NCBI GenBank assembly: GCA_012270485.1 | Contig: JAAXIF010000027.1 | Span: 1-49,895 of the forward strand | Origin: Sphingobacteriales bacterium | GTDB taxonomy: Bacteria; Bacteroidota; Bacteroidia; Chitinophagales; Chitinophagaceae | Direction: 5' to 3' | DNA length: 49,895 nt | Notes under the pieces: generated by a model | Databases searched by the model: none | Told to the model about the DNA's origin: nothing | What the model saw: the letters and a program-made list of their open reading frames with translations, nothing else | Program-made: the position numbers and the translations under genes | Shown here: positions 18,119-26,487 of the stretch, piece by piece | Position numbering within the stretch: the stretch's first letter is position 1 | Layout of the letters: each line of letters opens with the position of its first letter

Positions 18119-18151
18119 CAAAAATATGACAGGATGCTGACAAAAACCAAA
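18119..18151 (-). promoter_or_regulatory. Bacteroidota promoter (TTTG / TAnnTTTG) of the act-cox operon
   Basis: On the minus strand TTTG (18151-18148) and TATTTTTG (18126-18119) are separated by 21 bases, within the spacing known for the Bacteroidota major sigma factor. This predicts a transcript start near 18112 and a leader of about 40 bases before the actA ATG at 18071. Confidence 0.65.
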
Positions 18152-18250
18152 CCTTGTAGAATTTTTTTTATCCTTATCTGGCTTGTGTTTCAGCGAATTG
18201 ATGCATTTGAGACAAAATGAATGTCATGCTTTGGTGTACATATTTGAAAT

Positions 18251-18319
18251 GCCACTGAAGACACAGAGGAACACTGAAGAAGAAAAAAATTCTGTGCCCT
18301 TCTGTGCTTTCAGTGGCAA
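18251..18319. repeat. Hairpin of repeated words (CACTGAAG / CTTCAGTG)
   Basis: GCCACTGAA at 18251-18259 pairs with TTCAGTGGC at about 18310-18318, with repeated words CACTGAAG inside the left arm and CTTCTGTGC in the right arm. It lies between the divergent actA and DUF6787-purN genes, so it is not placed as a terminator for either. The words recur at about 9-19 bp, less regular than the 7-bp arrays. Confidence 0.5.
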
Positions 18320-18369
18320 AAAAAACAAAACATGAAAGTTTCCTCCTCTTTTTATCGCATTTTTGACAC

Positions 18370-19317
18370 ATGTTTCGTCGCCTGAAAGAAAAATGGAAGC
18401 TCAACTGGACCGGTTTCGTACTTGTTTTCACCACATTTGCCCTTGGCGGAAGTCTTTGCGGTTATACCGGAAAGAAGCTCATGGCCTTTACTTCACTGGA
18501 TAAAGGACTTTTTTATTATATAGTCTACATCATTCTTGTTACCATCATCTGGCCACTTTGTGTGTTAACAGTCAGTATTCCCATGGGGCAATTCCCTTTT
18601 TTCAAGAACTACTTGGCTAAGATGTGGAGGAGGATCTCAGGAGGGGGAGGAAGTGAAAAGGGAAAAGTGAAAGGTGAAAGGGATGTCCATGGACAAAATC
18701 CAAATCCGACATCAGACATCAGACATCTGACATCTGACATCAAACGTATAGCCATCTTCGCCTCCGGTGCGGGGAGTAATGCGGCAAAGATCATTGCACA
18801 TTTAAAAGATCATCCTGCTATTCAGGTTGCGTTGATTGTTTGCAATAAACCCGGCGCGGGTGTCATTCAGATTGCAGCAACGCATAACATTCCGGTATTG
18901 ATGATCGAAAAAGAAAAATTCTTTCGCGGTGACGCCTATGTAGATGAGATCAAACACCAAAGTAAAATTGACTTCATTGTCTTAGCAGGTTTCTTATGGA
19001 AAGTTCCGATTGCATTGATTCAGGCCTATCTGAATCGAATCATTAATATACATCCTGCACTCTTACCAAAATATGGTGGTAAAGGGATGTATGGTATGCA
19101 TGTACACGAAGCAATAATCAAGGCGGGTGAAAAAGAAAGTGGTATTACCATTCATTATGTCAATGAACATTTTGATGAAGGAGAAGCTATTTTTCAGGTA
19201 CACTGTGAAGTCACTCCTGATGATACTCCTGAAACACTCGCGCAAAAGATCCATCAACTAGAACATGAGCACTTTCCAAAAATCGTAGAAAAGGTTGTGC
19301 TTACACAGATGTCTTGA
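18370..19317 (+). CDS. purN: DUF6787 membrane domain fused to phosphoribosylglycinamide formyltransferase (PurN)
   Basis: The 315-residue ORF joins two units. Residues 1-90 look like a DUF6787 protein: basic start, two hydrophobic helices (about 14-32 and 48-70), and the segments GGSLCGYTGKKLM and SIPMGQFPFFKNYL. Residues about 125-315 are PurN, which formylates GAR in purine synthesis, with RIAIFASGAGSNA at the start, the catalytic NIHPALLPKYGGKG (Asn and His) and a conserved Asp in FDEGEAIFQ. The linker (about 92-125) is the translation of two 7-bp word arrays. No ATG, GTG or TTG lies at the PurN start, so I see no way to make PurN alone. A true fusion protein is the simplest reading. Confidence 0.85.
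   Translation: MFRRLKEKWKLNWTGFVLVFTTFALGGSLCGYTGKKLMAFTSLDKGLFYYIVYIILVTIIWPLCVLTVSIPMGQFPFFKNYLAKMWRRISGGGGSEKGKVKGERDVHGQNPNPTSDIRHLTSDIKRIAIFASGAGSNAAKIIAHLKDHPAIQVALIVCNKPGAGVIQIAATHNIPVLMIEKEKFFRGDAYVDEIKHQSKIDFIVLAGFLWKVPIALIQAYLNRIINIHPALLPKYGGKGMYGMHVHEAIIKAGEKESGITIHYVNEHFDEGEAIFQVHCEVTPDDTPETLAQKIHQLEHEHFPKIVEKVVLTQMS
18652..18742. repeat. Two 7-bp word arrays inside the DUF6787-purN coding region
   Basis: Four heptamers RGKGAAA at 18652-18679 and five heptamers GACATCW at 18708-18742 run in exact 7-bp steps. They are of the class that elsewhere occupies intergenic space, but here they are translated as the linker. This suggests that two former neighbouring genes became one reading frame. 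Confidence 0.8.
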
Positions 19318-19478
19318 TGGCATGATTTCTCTTTCATAAAATTATTGCTACAATACTTGCACAAATCAATTATTCCCTCTACTTTGTCCTATTGGTACAT
19401 GATCAGTGTGTTGAATGAATAGCATTTAAACATCTGCTTCATCATAAAGCAAGGTGTTCACTATAACCCTACATCAGC
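19318..19478. other. Intergenic stretch, weak promoter-like TACTTTG
   Basis: The 161 bp between purN and the SGNH-like gene hold an A/T-rich sequence with TACTTTG near 19380-19386, one base short of the Bacteroidota -7 consensus. I see no gene and no clear terminator. Confidence 0.3.
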
Positions 19479-20525
19479 ATGAAACACACGCCTTTGCGTA
19501 ATGCCCTTCTATTGGCATGCGGGATCGTTATTCTCTTTTTAATTTTCTGGGAAACCTATCTAAGATCAACCGGTATCGGTATCTCCTATGACGATGGTCC
19601 TGAGTTATGGACACATAAACGTTCTCTCGTAACTAAGGAGCAAGAAAGAGCTACCGTATTTATCGGATCGTCAAGGAATAAATATGATCTCGATATCGAA
19701 ATATGGAGATCATTGACAGGTGAAGATGCCATTCAACTTGCCTTTGAAGGCACTTCTCCCATGCCGGTGCTGGATAATTTGGCCGATGATAGTTTATTCA
19801 AAGGAAAATTAGTAATCGACGTAACAGAGATGCTCCTGTTTTCAACCAATCCGGAGGATTCGCGGCTGGCTAAAAAAGGACTTGATTACTATAAAAATAT
19901 TACCCCTGCACAATGGTTCAGTTTTCAAGTCAATAAACCTTTAGAATCAAAGTTCGTTTTTTTAGAGCGTGATTATTTTTCTATCAAAGCACTTTTAAAA
20001 CGAATAGATATTCCTACACGTGCAGGCATGGAAAAAGAACCACTGTTCCCGATTGATTTTGGAAGAATCAGTTTTGATCGTCAAAATAAAATGTCTGATA
20101 AATTTTTGAAGGAAATTTCCATTCAGGATAGTGTAAAAAATATCTGGTCTTATTACAGTAGAATGGGAGCGAAACAACCACCTCCCACACAACAATCCAT
20201 TGACTCTATATTTCAGGTGATCCAAAAAGATGTACAAAAGATTACTGCAAGAGGTGGTAAAGTAATGTTTGTAAGAACACCCTCAAGTGGCATATTCCTC
20301 CAGATAGAACAACAAATTTTCCCGAGAGAACATTTCTGGAACAGAATACTCAGCGTGACAGGTGCCCCAGGTATTCACTTCATGGATTATCCTGAGCAAC
20401 AACTGATTTGTCCGGAAGACTCCCATCTTTCTCCAACTGATGCCATTACTTATACAAAAAGTTTGGTGAAAGTGCTTGAAACAGAGAAAGGATGGAGTTT
20501 TCCCAACAAAACAAAAAGCAATTAA
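19479..20525 (+). CDS. SGNH-like membrane-anchored protein, partner of MBOAT acyltransferase
   Basis: This is a 348-residue protein with one N-terminal membrane anchor (about 8-25) and a periplasmic domain. GSSRNKYD at 63-70 looks like the serine block of SGNH or DltD-like hydrolases. A C-terminal EDSHLSPTDA (about 312-321) supplies the Asp-His pair in the right order. Such proteins act with a neighbouring MBOAT protein, which passes an acyl group across the membrane to be attached to a surface glycan (family knowledge). The next gene is exactly such an MBOAT, 24 bp downstream. The glycan substrate is unknown. Confidence 0.65.
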   Translation: MKHTPLRNALLLACGIVILFLIFWETYLRSTGIGISYDDGPELWTHKRSLVTKEQERATVFIGSSRNKYDLDIEIWRSLTGEDAIQLAFEGTSPMPVLDNLADDSLFKGKLVIDVTEMLLFSTNPEDSRLAKKGLDYYKNITPAQWFSFQVNKPLESKFVFLERDYFSIKALLKRIDIPTRAGMEKEPLFPIDFGRISFDRQNKMSDKFLKEISIQDSVKNIWSYYSRMGAKQPPPTQQSIDSIFQVIQKDVQKITARGGKVMFVRTPSSGIFLQIEQQIFPREHFWNRILSVTGAPGIHFMDYPEQQLICPEDSHLSPTDAITYTKSLVKVLETEKGWSFPNKTKSN

Positions 20526-20549
20526 TTACCGCCACCCAACTACTATTTT

Positions 20550-22004
20550 ATGGTTTTCAATTCATATACATTCATCGTTTTCTTTCTTGTGATGATGGGA
20601 CTTTATAATCTTCCCATTTCCTGGAAATCCAGAAAGATCATTTTATTACTCGGCAGTTATCTTTTTTATGCAGCTTGGAACCCGCCATTTATTCTATTGC
20701 TTTGGCTCTCTACTGTTGTTGATTTTTTTGTAGGCCGAGCTTTGTATACCCAAGAAAACAAGGCCAAAAAGAAACTGCTGCTAGTGGTTAGTTTAATTGG
20801 AAATCTCGGCATGCTTTGTTTCTTTAAATACGGAGCATTTTTACTAGAAAATTTTGTAACCGTTGTAAATGCATTAGGCATGGATTATCATCCTGCCAAA
20901 CCCAATATCATCCTTCCGGCAGGTATTTCTTTTTATACATTCACTACACTTTGTTACACCATTGATATGTATAAAAAAGAAAGTAAGCCGGTAAAATCAA
21001 TGCTTGACTTTTCTCTCTTTGTTACTTTCTTCCCGCACCTTGTTGCGGGTCCGATTGTTCGTCCACCCCAACTCGCGCCACAATTTGAATCGCCAAAAAA
21101 AGCTACTGCCCAGCAGATCTATGAAGGACTGTTTTTATTATCATTAGGATTGTTCATGAAAGTAGTGCTAGCCGATGGTATGCTCGCTTCTCCTGCTGAT
21201 ACCGTATTCGGTGCGCAAAAATCATTGCACACATTGGATGCATGGCTTGGCGTATTGGCATTCTCAGGTCAAATTTTCTTTGACTTCGCAGGATATTCTA
21301 CCTGTGCAATCGGCGTTGCTGCTTGTATGGGTTTTACATTACCTGAAAACTTTAAATACCCTTATGCTGCCACAGGATTCTCTGATTTCTGGAGACGATG
21401 GCATATTACTTTATCAGCCTGGTTACGCGATTATCTATACATACCCATTGGTGGTAACAGAAAAGGTCCATTCCGAACCTATATCAATTTAATGATCACC
21501 ATGTTACTCGGAGGATTGTGGCATGGTGCTAACTGGACATTTGTAGTGTGGGGTGCATTACATGGTTTATACCTGTGTATCGAGAAATTAATTCAAGATA
21601 TGTCGAAGAAAAGTAGTCTGGATGAAAATGGTTCTGTTGCATTACCCGATCAAAAGAAAAATATGTCATGGGGGTTCATGAAAGCCATGTTTGTATTCTT
21701 TCTGGTAAATGTAACCTGGGTATTTTTCCGCGCTCCTGATTTTACATCTGCATGGCGACTACTACTATCTATGTTTTCGAGTGTTAAAGACAGTAAAGCT
21801 GTATTGCCATCTCTTGACGTATTAGTTGTTGCTATCGTTATTGTCTTGATGGTATTGTTTCACTGGCGTATGCGCAATACCAGTGTGCTACAAGCTGCGG
21901 CAAAAATGCCTGCTTGGTTGCTGGGTATTGTATGGTCAGCCATGCTCATCTTATTAATATTGAGTCAAGAGAGCAGCGGCTCTTTCATTTATTTCCAGTT
22001 TTAA
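20550..22004 (+). CDS. MBOAT family O-acyltransferase (AlgI-like)
   Basis: This is a 484-residue multi-pass membrane protein of the membrane-bound O-acyltransferase family. The typical AlgI/DltB order is visible: SWKSRKIILLLGSYLFYAAW at the start, PAGISFYTFTTLCYTID, FFPHLVAGPIVRP, the central ATGFSDFWRRWHITLSAWLR, and the catalytic region GGLWHGANWTFVVWGALHG with His325 and His338. It probably moves an acetyl or other acyl group to an exported polysaccharide with the help of the SGNH-like protein upstream. It is followed by a strong intrinsic terminator. Confidence 0.9.
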   Translation: MVFNSYTFIVFFLVMMGLYNLPISWKSRKIILLLGSYLFYAAWNPPFILLLWLSTVVDFFVGRALYTQENKAKKKLLLVVSLIGNLGMLCFFKYGAFLLENFVTVVNALGMDYHPAKPNIILPAGISFYTFTTLCYTIDMYKKESKPVKSMLDFSLFVTFFPHLVAGPIVRPPQLAPQFESPKKATAQQIYEGLFLLSLGLFMKVVLADGMLASPADTVFGAQKSLHTLDAWLGVLAFSGQIFFDFAGYSTCAIGVAACMGFTLPENFKYPYAATGFSDFWRRWHITLSAWLRDYLYIPIGGNRKGPFRTYINLMITMLLGGLWHGANWTFVVWGALHGLYLCIEKLIQDMSKKSSLDENGSVALPDQKKNMSWGFMKAMFVFFLVNVTWVFFRAPDFTSAWRLLLSMFSSVKDSKAVLPSLDVLVVAIVIVLMVLFHWRMRNTSVLQAAAKMPAWLLGIVWSAMLILLILSQESSGSFIYFQF

Positions 22005-22018
22005 AATAGACAAGAATA

Positions 22019-22056
22019 AATGAGATATCCCTTATTGGATATCTCATTTATTTTTC
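22019..22056 (+). terminator. Intrinsic terminator after MBOAT gene
   Basis: A perfect 12-bp stem (AATGAGATATCC with its complement), a CTTATT loop and then TTATTTTTC lie 14 bp after the MBOAT stop. This ends the SGNH-MBOAT operon. Confidence 0.85.
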
Positions 22057-22150
22057 CTAAATTTAAGCAACAACAGGTCTTATCATCGCTAGGCTTTTTC
22101 CAATCGCAAGTGTGTTTTGCATACATCATTCAACCACAAAACCAATCGAT

Positions 22151-22588
22151 ATGGAAACAGGAACTTCCCCTTACCAATACTCAATGGCCACACGTGGCAT
22201 TTTGGGTGGATTATTTGTTGGCATCGGCACTACCGTCATCAATCTTGCTTTTGATCTGATCTACAGAAAAGTAACCGGCTATGAGTTTGCAGAATGGGTC
22301 AACATTAACTCTATCATTTATTTCACGATTCCAACATTGATAGCTGCGGGTATTGTATATGCAGCAATGGTTGAATACCTGAAAAAAGGAGCCGTACTGT
22401 ACACATTACTTTGCATTTGTCTGGTAACAATTGTAGCATTCATTCCACTGGGGCCTAATATGATGCCCACCGGCGAACAATTACCAGCCAGCGCCCGCGG
22501 GCTCACACTCGGCATTGAAATCATCACCGGCATCTCCGGCTGTTTTGCACTTCCTTATTTTGCCAAGCATCCGGATGTTTGGGGCTGA
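22151..22588 (+). CDS. Small four-helix membrane protein, unknown function
   Basis: This is a 145-residue protein that I do not recognise. Four hydrophobic helices can be seen (about 14-36, 48-68, 76-96 and 110-130), with a cytoplasmic start METGTSPYQYSMATRG. I took the ATG at 22151; an upstream in-frame start at 22112 would add 13 polar residues. It stands alone between a terminator and a convergent gene. A housekeeping membrane role is possible, but nothing in the sequence points to one. Confidence 0.6.
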   Translation: METGTSPYQYSMATRGILGGLFVGIGTTVINLAFDLIYRKVTGYEFAEWVNINSIIYFTIPTLIAAGIVYAAMVEYLKKGAVLYTLLCICLVTIVAFIPLGPNMMPTGEQLPASARGLTLGIEIITGISGCFALPYFAKHPDVWG

Positions 22589-22590
22589 GA

Positions 22591-22680
22591 GAATCAGGAA
22601 TCAGAAACATGAAATAAGAAACTAGGAAGTGAAATGCTCCATTACTTTCTCATTCCTGATTTCATGTTTCTTATTTTTTA
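22591..22680. repeat. Paired 7-bp word arrays between convergent genes
   Basis: Six heptamers such as GAATCAG, AAACATG and AAATAAG at 22591-22632 are followed by five inverted heptamers such as TTCCTGA, TTTCATG and TTTCTTA at 22646-22680. The words in the two arms are the same but their order is changed, so this is not a simple inverted duplication. The right arm runs into the last codons of the DUF2892 gene. Confidence 0.75.
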
Positions 22681-22877
22681 TTCCCACAGCTATTGATACC
22701 GAATATGGCATACAAAGGACAAAAACCCATAACAGACACCATCAGAAATACGCCGCCAAATACCAGCAAGACAGTTCCCCAGGTTCCTGTTACGGTACCT
22801 GTAAAATAAAGTGCGGAAAAAACAATTGCCAGTATTACACGAATGACTCTGTCTGCATTGCCCATGTTTGTTTTCAT
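22671..22877 (-). CDS. DUF2892 family small membrane protein
   Basis: This is a 68-residue protein of the DUF2892 (YgaP C-terminal) type. The start MKTNMGNADRVIRVILAI is followed by two helices (about 9-28 and 34-54) and FCPLYAIFGINSCG, in which two cysteines are conserved in the family. I chose the ATG at 22877 because the upstream extension is not conserved in the family. DUF2892 proteins are often found next to rhodanese or sulfur genes, but no such gene is near. Its role here is open. Confidence 0.8.
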   Translation of the reverse strand: MKTNMGNADRVIRVILAIVFSALYFTGTVTGTWGTVLLVFGGVFLMVSVMGFCPLYAIFGINSCGNKK

Positions 22878-23236
22878 ATAGAAGTGTTTAGTTAACGAGA
22901 TTGAAAAAACCGTACGATCAGCCATACCAATGCCACACAAATCACACACACCAAAGCCAACCGTAACCATTTTGATTTCATCTTACAAGGTACTCATTAA
23001 GTGGGCATTATTTTATGATAATTGTCATGTCAATTGTGAATCGTGAGCGCTGAATGGAGTGTATCATTAAAAACCGCCCTCTTTCCATACTCAATATTGA
23101 CAATTCACTACTCACCAATTCAATATTGACAATTCACCATTCACCATTCACACCCCTTCTCCACCGATTAATCCCATACAATTCCCCACTTCGATTTATA
23201 TTCGAACTTATTCCAATCACCAACTATCTGCTTACT
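22878..23236. repeat. Divergent intergenic region with long 7-bp word arrays
   Basis: This 359-bp gap holds four heptamers (GTCAATT, GTGAATC, GTGAGCG, CTGAATG) at 23029-23056 and nine heptamers such as AATTCAC, CATTCAC and TATTGAC at 23089-23151, in inverted sense to the first group. TATATTCG near 23202-23209 is a weak -7 box for the peptidase gene. No gene is seen. Because the flanking genes diverge, the arrays here cannot serve as a terminator. Confidence 0.75.
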
Positions 23237-24793
23237 ATGAAAAAGATCTTATTGGGTTGTATTGCTTTAAGCATAACAACCGGAATCATGGCACAACGTC
23301 CCGCCGGACCTACCACTGGTACTACTAATATCACGGCTTCTACATCAGTCGCGGCTGATCCAAAAGTGGCATCTTTTAATATTCCATTTAATCCGGATGC
23401 CACTGTTAGTTCAGAACACGAAGCCACCATTAAAGGTGTTCGAGTTCCTTATAAAGCAACAGTGGGTACTATGCCTGTGTGGGATAAAGATGGCAAGGTT
23501 GAAGCAGGGGTATTCTTTACATACTATGAAAGAACAGATATAAAAGATAAAGCAACCCGCCCCTTACTTATCTCATTCAATGGTGGTCCGGGTACCGCTG
23601 CATTATGGATGCAGATTGGATATACCGGCCCGCGTATTTTGAATATTGATGATGAAGGTTATCCTATTCAGCCTTATGGTATGAAAGACAATCCACATTC
23701 TGTTTTGGATGTTTGTGATATTGTGTATGTAGATCCTGTAAACACAGGTTTCTCTCGTCCCATCAGTAAAGACATCCCAACTACTCGATTCTTTGGCGTT
23801 CGTGCAGATGTACAATACCTCGCTGAGTGGATCAACACTTTTGTTATACGCATGAACCGTTGGGCTTCTCCCAAATACCTGATCGGTGAAAGCTATGGCA
23901 CCACACGTGTTTCAGGACTGGCACTAGAACTACAAAACGCACACTGGATGTTCTTGAATGGTGTCATCTTGGTTTCTCCTACCACATTGGGTATTGAAAG
24001 AAGTCCAAGAGAAGCCGCTGCATTACGTTTACCTTATTACGCAGCAACTGCATGGTACCATAAAAAACTACCTCCTGATCTGCAGAAAAAAGACCTCACC
24101 GACATGTTACCTGAGGTAGAAGCATTTACCATGAATGAATTGATTCCTGCTATCAACAAAGGATGGTTATTGGGTGATGCGAAGAGAAAAGAGATCGCTG
24201 CAAAAATGGCGCGCTATTCAGGTATCAATGAAAAAGTGATCTTACAAAATAACCTCGATGTTGCTACCACCTTATTCTGGAAAGAACTACTACGTGAAGA
24301 AGGTTTTACCGTTGGACGCCTTGACTCTCGCTACAAAGGCATCGATAAAAAAGATGCAGGTGAAGCTCCTGATTACAACTCAGAATTGTTATCCTGGGAA
24401 CATTCTTTCACACCGGCTATCAATATGTACTTACGTGAAGAGCTGAAATACAAAACCGATCAGCGTTACTATGTATTCGGACCGGTAAACCCATGGGATC
24501 GCAACAACGACAGAACAGGAGATAACCTTCGTACTGCTATGGCAGAAAATCCATTCTTACATGTGTTGGTACAATCCGGTTATTATGATGGTGCTTGCGA
24601 TTATTTCAATGCTCAATACAACTTATGGCAAATGGACCCCAGTGGACGTTTGAAAGACCGCATGAGTTGGGAAGGTTATCGCAGTGGACACATGATGTAC
24701 CTACGCAAAGAAGACCTAGAAAAAAGTAACAATAATTTACGTGCTTTTATTAGAAGAACGATCCCCGAAGCTGGCCAGCCTGCAAAATATTGA
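23237..24793 (+). CDS. Secreted serine carboxypeptidase-like protein (peptidase family S10)
   Basis: This is a 518-residue exported alpha/beta-hydrolase. The ATG at 23237 gives a clear signal peptide (KKILLGCIALSITTGIMAQ). An in-frame ATG at 23054 would add 61 residues translated from the word arrays and is rejected. FNGGPGTAALWMQIG matches the S10 oxyanion region, GESYGTTRVSG carries the nucleophilic Ser, SGYYDGACDYF carries the Asp and YRSGHMMYL the His. It probably trims C-terminal residues of peptides in the periplasm or outside. It has its own terminator at 24817-24846. Confidence 0.9.
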   Translation: MKKILLGCIALSITTGIMAQRPAGPTTGTTNITASTSVAADPKVASFNIPFNPDATVSSEHEATIKGVRVPYKATVGTMPVWDKDGKVEAGVFFTYYERTDIKDKATRPLLISFNGGPGTAALWMQIGYTGPRILNIDDEGYPIQPYGMKDNPHSVLDVCDIVYVDPVNTGFSRPISKDIPTTRFFGVRADVQYLAEWINTFVIRMNRWASPKYLIGESYGTTRVSGLALELQNAHWMFLNGVILVSPTTLGIERSPREAAALRLPYYAATAWYHKKLPPDLQKKDLTDMLPEVEAFTMNELIPAINKGWLLGDAKRKEIAAKMARYSGINEKVILQNNLDVATTLFWKELLREEGFTVGRLDSRYKGIDKKDAGEAPDYNSELLSWEHSFTPAINMYLREELKYKTDQRYYVFGPVNPWDRNNDRTGDNLRTAMAENPFLHVLVQSGYYDGACDYFNAQYNLWQMDPSGRLKDRMSWEGYRSGHMMYLRKEDLEKSNNNLRAFIRRTIPEAGQPAKY

Positions 24794-24816
24794 TTCTCAA
24801 TATGAATCGTCCGAAA

Positions 24817-24847
24817 AAAAGCCTGCCCCAGTGGCGGGCTTTTCTAT
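24817..24847 (+). terminator. Intrinsic terminator after S10 peptidase
   Basis: AAAAGCCTGCC and GGCGGGCTTTT form a stem with one G-T pair and a short loop, ending in TTTTC. It lies about 25 bp past the stop codon. Confidence 0.8.
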
Positions 24848-25027
24848 TGAAGTTCATCATAAAGACATCATTTTAACTTGAGCAATTCTAGAATCCTGTA
24901 CAAACTTTATAGCAGTTTATAGATGTAAACTTGAACAAGTAATCTTTTTTTTTGCGGTTGAACAACCAGATAATTTAAACCCTCGTATATATAGTGATAC
25001 TATTTTTTAATGTACAACCTTATTCAA

Positions 25028-25846
25028 ATGAAAAAAATGAATTTAATCGCAATTGCAGCTTTGTTTGTAATTACTGCGACTTCTTGTAAAAAAAATGAAA
25101 CAGCACCTGCTGCAACCGTAACAAAAGAAATTACTGTTCTATTAGCAGCAGCCAATGAAAACCCACAACCATCTGGTAGAACAGAAACGGGTACCGCTTC
25201 TATTAAAATTTTCAGTGACAAATCTGTAACAGTTGACATTACTGTAACCGGACTTGCTTCCGGTGATAATATCACAGCAGGACATTTTCATGTTGGAGAT
25301 CCTGTTACCAATGGTGGTGTAGTGGTAGATTTAAATCCTACTGTCATGGGTAATATGGTAAAAGCCAAACTGACAAATCTACGCAGTTCTTTCATTGATA
25401 CTTTAATGAATGGAACTGCTGATATTTATCTCAATGTACATTCCACACAAGTACCTGCTGGAATTGTTAGAGGTCAAGTATTCAACGGTGTAACCTTTGC
25501 TTCCAGTGTGGCACTATCAGGAATGAATGAAGTGCCTGCAGTAAATACTACGGCTACTGGCATGGCTTTACTTAGAATTACAGCTAATAACAAACTTTAT
25601 AGTAAAGTAACTGTAACGAATGTGGAAGCAGGAGATGCTGTGACAGCTGGACATATCCATACAGGTGCTGCAGGAACAAATGGTGGTGTACTGATCGGAA
25701 TATGTGAAAGTGCTGCTGACTTTGGTGTTACTAAAATTTTTACACCTACTGCTGCCATTCTAACGGCCATCAAAACAGATGCCTTATATGTAAATGTTCA
25801 TTCAACGAATAGACCCTCTGGTATCGTACGAGGACAAATTCGTTAA
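25028..25846 (+). CDS. Lipoprotein with two CHRD domains
   Basis: This is a 272-residue protein with a lipoprotein signal (KKMNLIAIAALFVITATSC, lipidated Cys near 20), so it is an outer- or inner-membrane-anchored periplasmic or surface protein. Two CHRD domains follow (about 34-150 and 152-272). Each has the HxHxG motif (HFHVGDPVTNGGVV and HIHTGAAGTNGGVL) and ends in VNVHST...GIVRGQ. CHRD domains are widespread in bacteria, but their function is not settled. The start at 25028 was chosen over a nearby ATG at 25010 because it gives a better signal peptide. It is followed by a bidirectional terminator. Confidence 0.88.
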   Translation: MKKMNLIAIAALFVITATSCKKNETAPAATVTKEITVLLAAANENPQPSGRTETGTASIKIFSDKSVTVDITVTGLASGDNITAGHFHVGDPVTNGGVVVDLNPTVMGNMVKAKLTNLRSSFIDTLMNGTADIYLNVHSTQVPAGIVRGQVFNGVTFASSVALSGMNEVPAVNTTATGMALLRITANNKLYSKVTVTNVEAGDAVTAGHIHTGAAGTNGGVLIGICESAADFGVTKIFTPTAAILTAIKTDALYVNVHSTNRPSGIVRGQIR

Positions 25847-25864
25847 TCAATAATTTTCCAAACT

Positions 25865-25907
25865 AAAAGGCCATTGACAAAATATGTATTTCGTCAATGG
25901 CCCTTTT
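25865..25907. terminator. Bidirectional intrinsic terminator
   Basis: AAAAGGCCATTGAC and GTCAATGGCCCTTTT form a strong stem with an A run on one side and a T run on the other. It lies between the convergent CHRD and GNAT genes and can serve both. Confidence 0.85.
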
Positions 25908-25926
25908 AATAAGATGATACCACAAT

Positions 25927-26400
25927 TTACTTGATTTTCTTTTCCATGTATACTACACCTGAAAGTGGATTCTCATTATAAGCTTGCATATTTTCGAAAC
26001 CTAAATTTTTATACAGTGAGATAGCGGGTTTCAATCTCTCCAAAGTATCCAATCGCATCTCAGTATATCCCAGTTGATATGACTCCGTTATTAATTGCTC
26101 AACCAAAGAGCGTCCTATTCCATACTTTCTGAATGCAGGTTTTACATAGAGACGTTTCATTTCACATACGCCTGCTTCTTTTAAAGGCTGTAAAGCGATA
26201 CATCCTGCAGGTGCTTCATTCCAGTAAGCAATAAACAAAGCTCCTCTTGGCGGACCATATTTCTTCAAAGGGTCTTTCACTTCGGCATCAAAACTTTGGA
26301 AACATAAATTTTCTTGCAGTTCATCTGCATACTCCAAAAAAAGCTGCCGCACAGTTTCCAATGCGGCAACATCTGATGATATCTTTTGAATGCGAAGCAT
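25927..26400 (-). CDS. GNAT family N-acetyltransferase
   Basis: This is a 157-residue acetyl-CoA-dependent transferase. The GNAT core is seen as APAGCIALQPL, CEMKRLYVKPAFRKYGIGRSL (motif A with the R/Q-x-x-G-x-G/A pyrophosphate loop, RKYGIG) and YTEMRLDTLERLKPAISLYKNLGF (motif B). The substrate cannot be told from the sequence. It resembles the small stand-alone GNATs of Bacteroidota that follow the ARO8-like YncA line, but I would not name one. It is codirectional with the TPR gene upstream. Confidence 0.88.
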   Translation of the reverse strand: MLRIQKISSDVAALETVRQLFLEYADELQENLCFQSFDAEVKDPLKKYGPPRGALFIAYWNEAPAGCIALQPLKEAGVCEMKRLYVKPAFRKYGIGRSLVEQLITESYQLGYTEMRLDTLERLKPAISLYKNLGFENMQAYNENPLSGVVYMEKKIK

Positions 26401-26405
26401 GTAGA

Positions 26406-26487
26406 AATTTGATTTTTTGATCTTTGAATTTTTGATCTATTTAGATTTCCTAAATCAAGAAATCACAGATCAAAAAATTAAAGATTA
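26406..26487. repeat. Paired 7/8-bp word arrays (TTTGATCT type)
   Basis: TTGA words recur every 7-8 bp at 26408-26437, followed by inverted ATCA words at the same steps at 26453-26486. It lies between the codirectional TPR and GNAT genes. Confidence 0.6.

Noticed and set aside
23029..23151. CRISPR-like array
   Set aside because: The unit is only 7 bp with no spacers, and no cas gene is in the window.
23054..23236. In-frame N-terminal extension of the S10 peptidase
   Set aside because: The extension is translated from 7-bp word arrays, while the ATG at 23237 starts a normal signal peptide.
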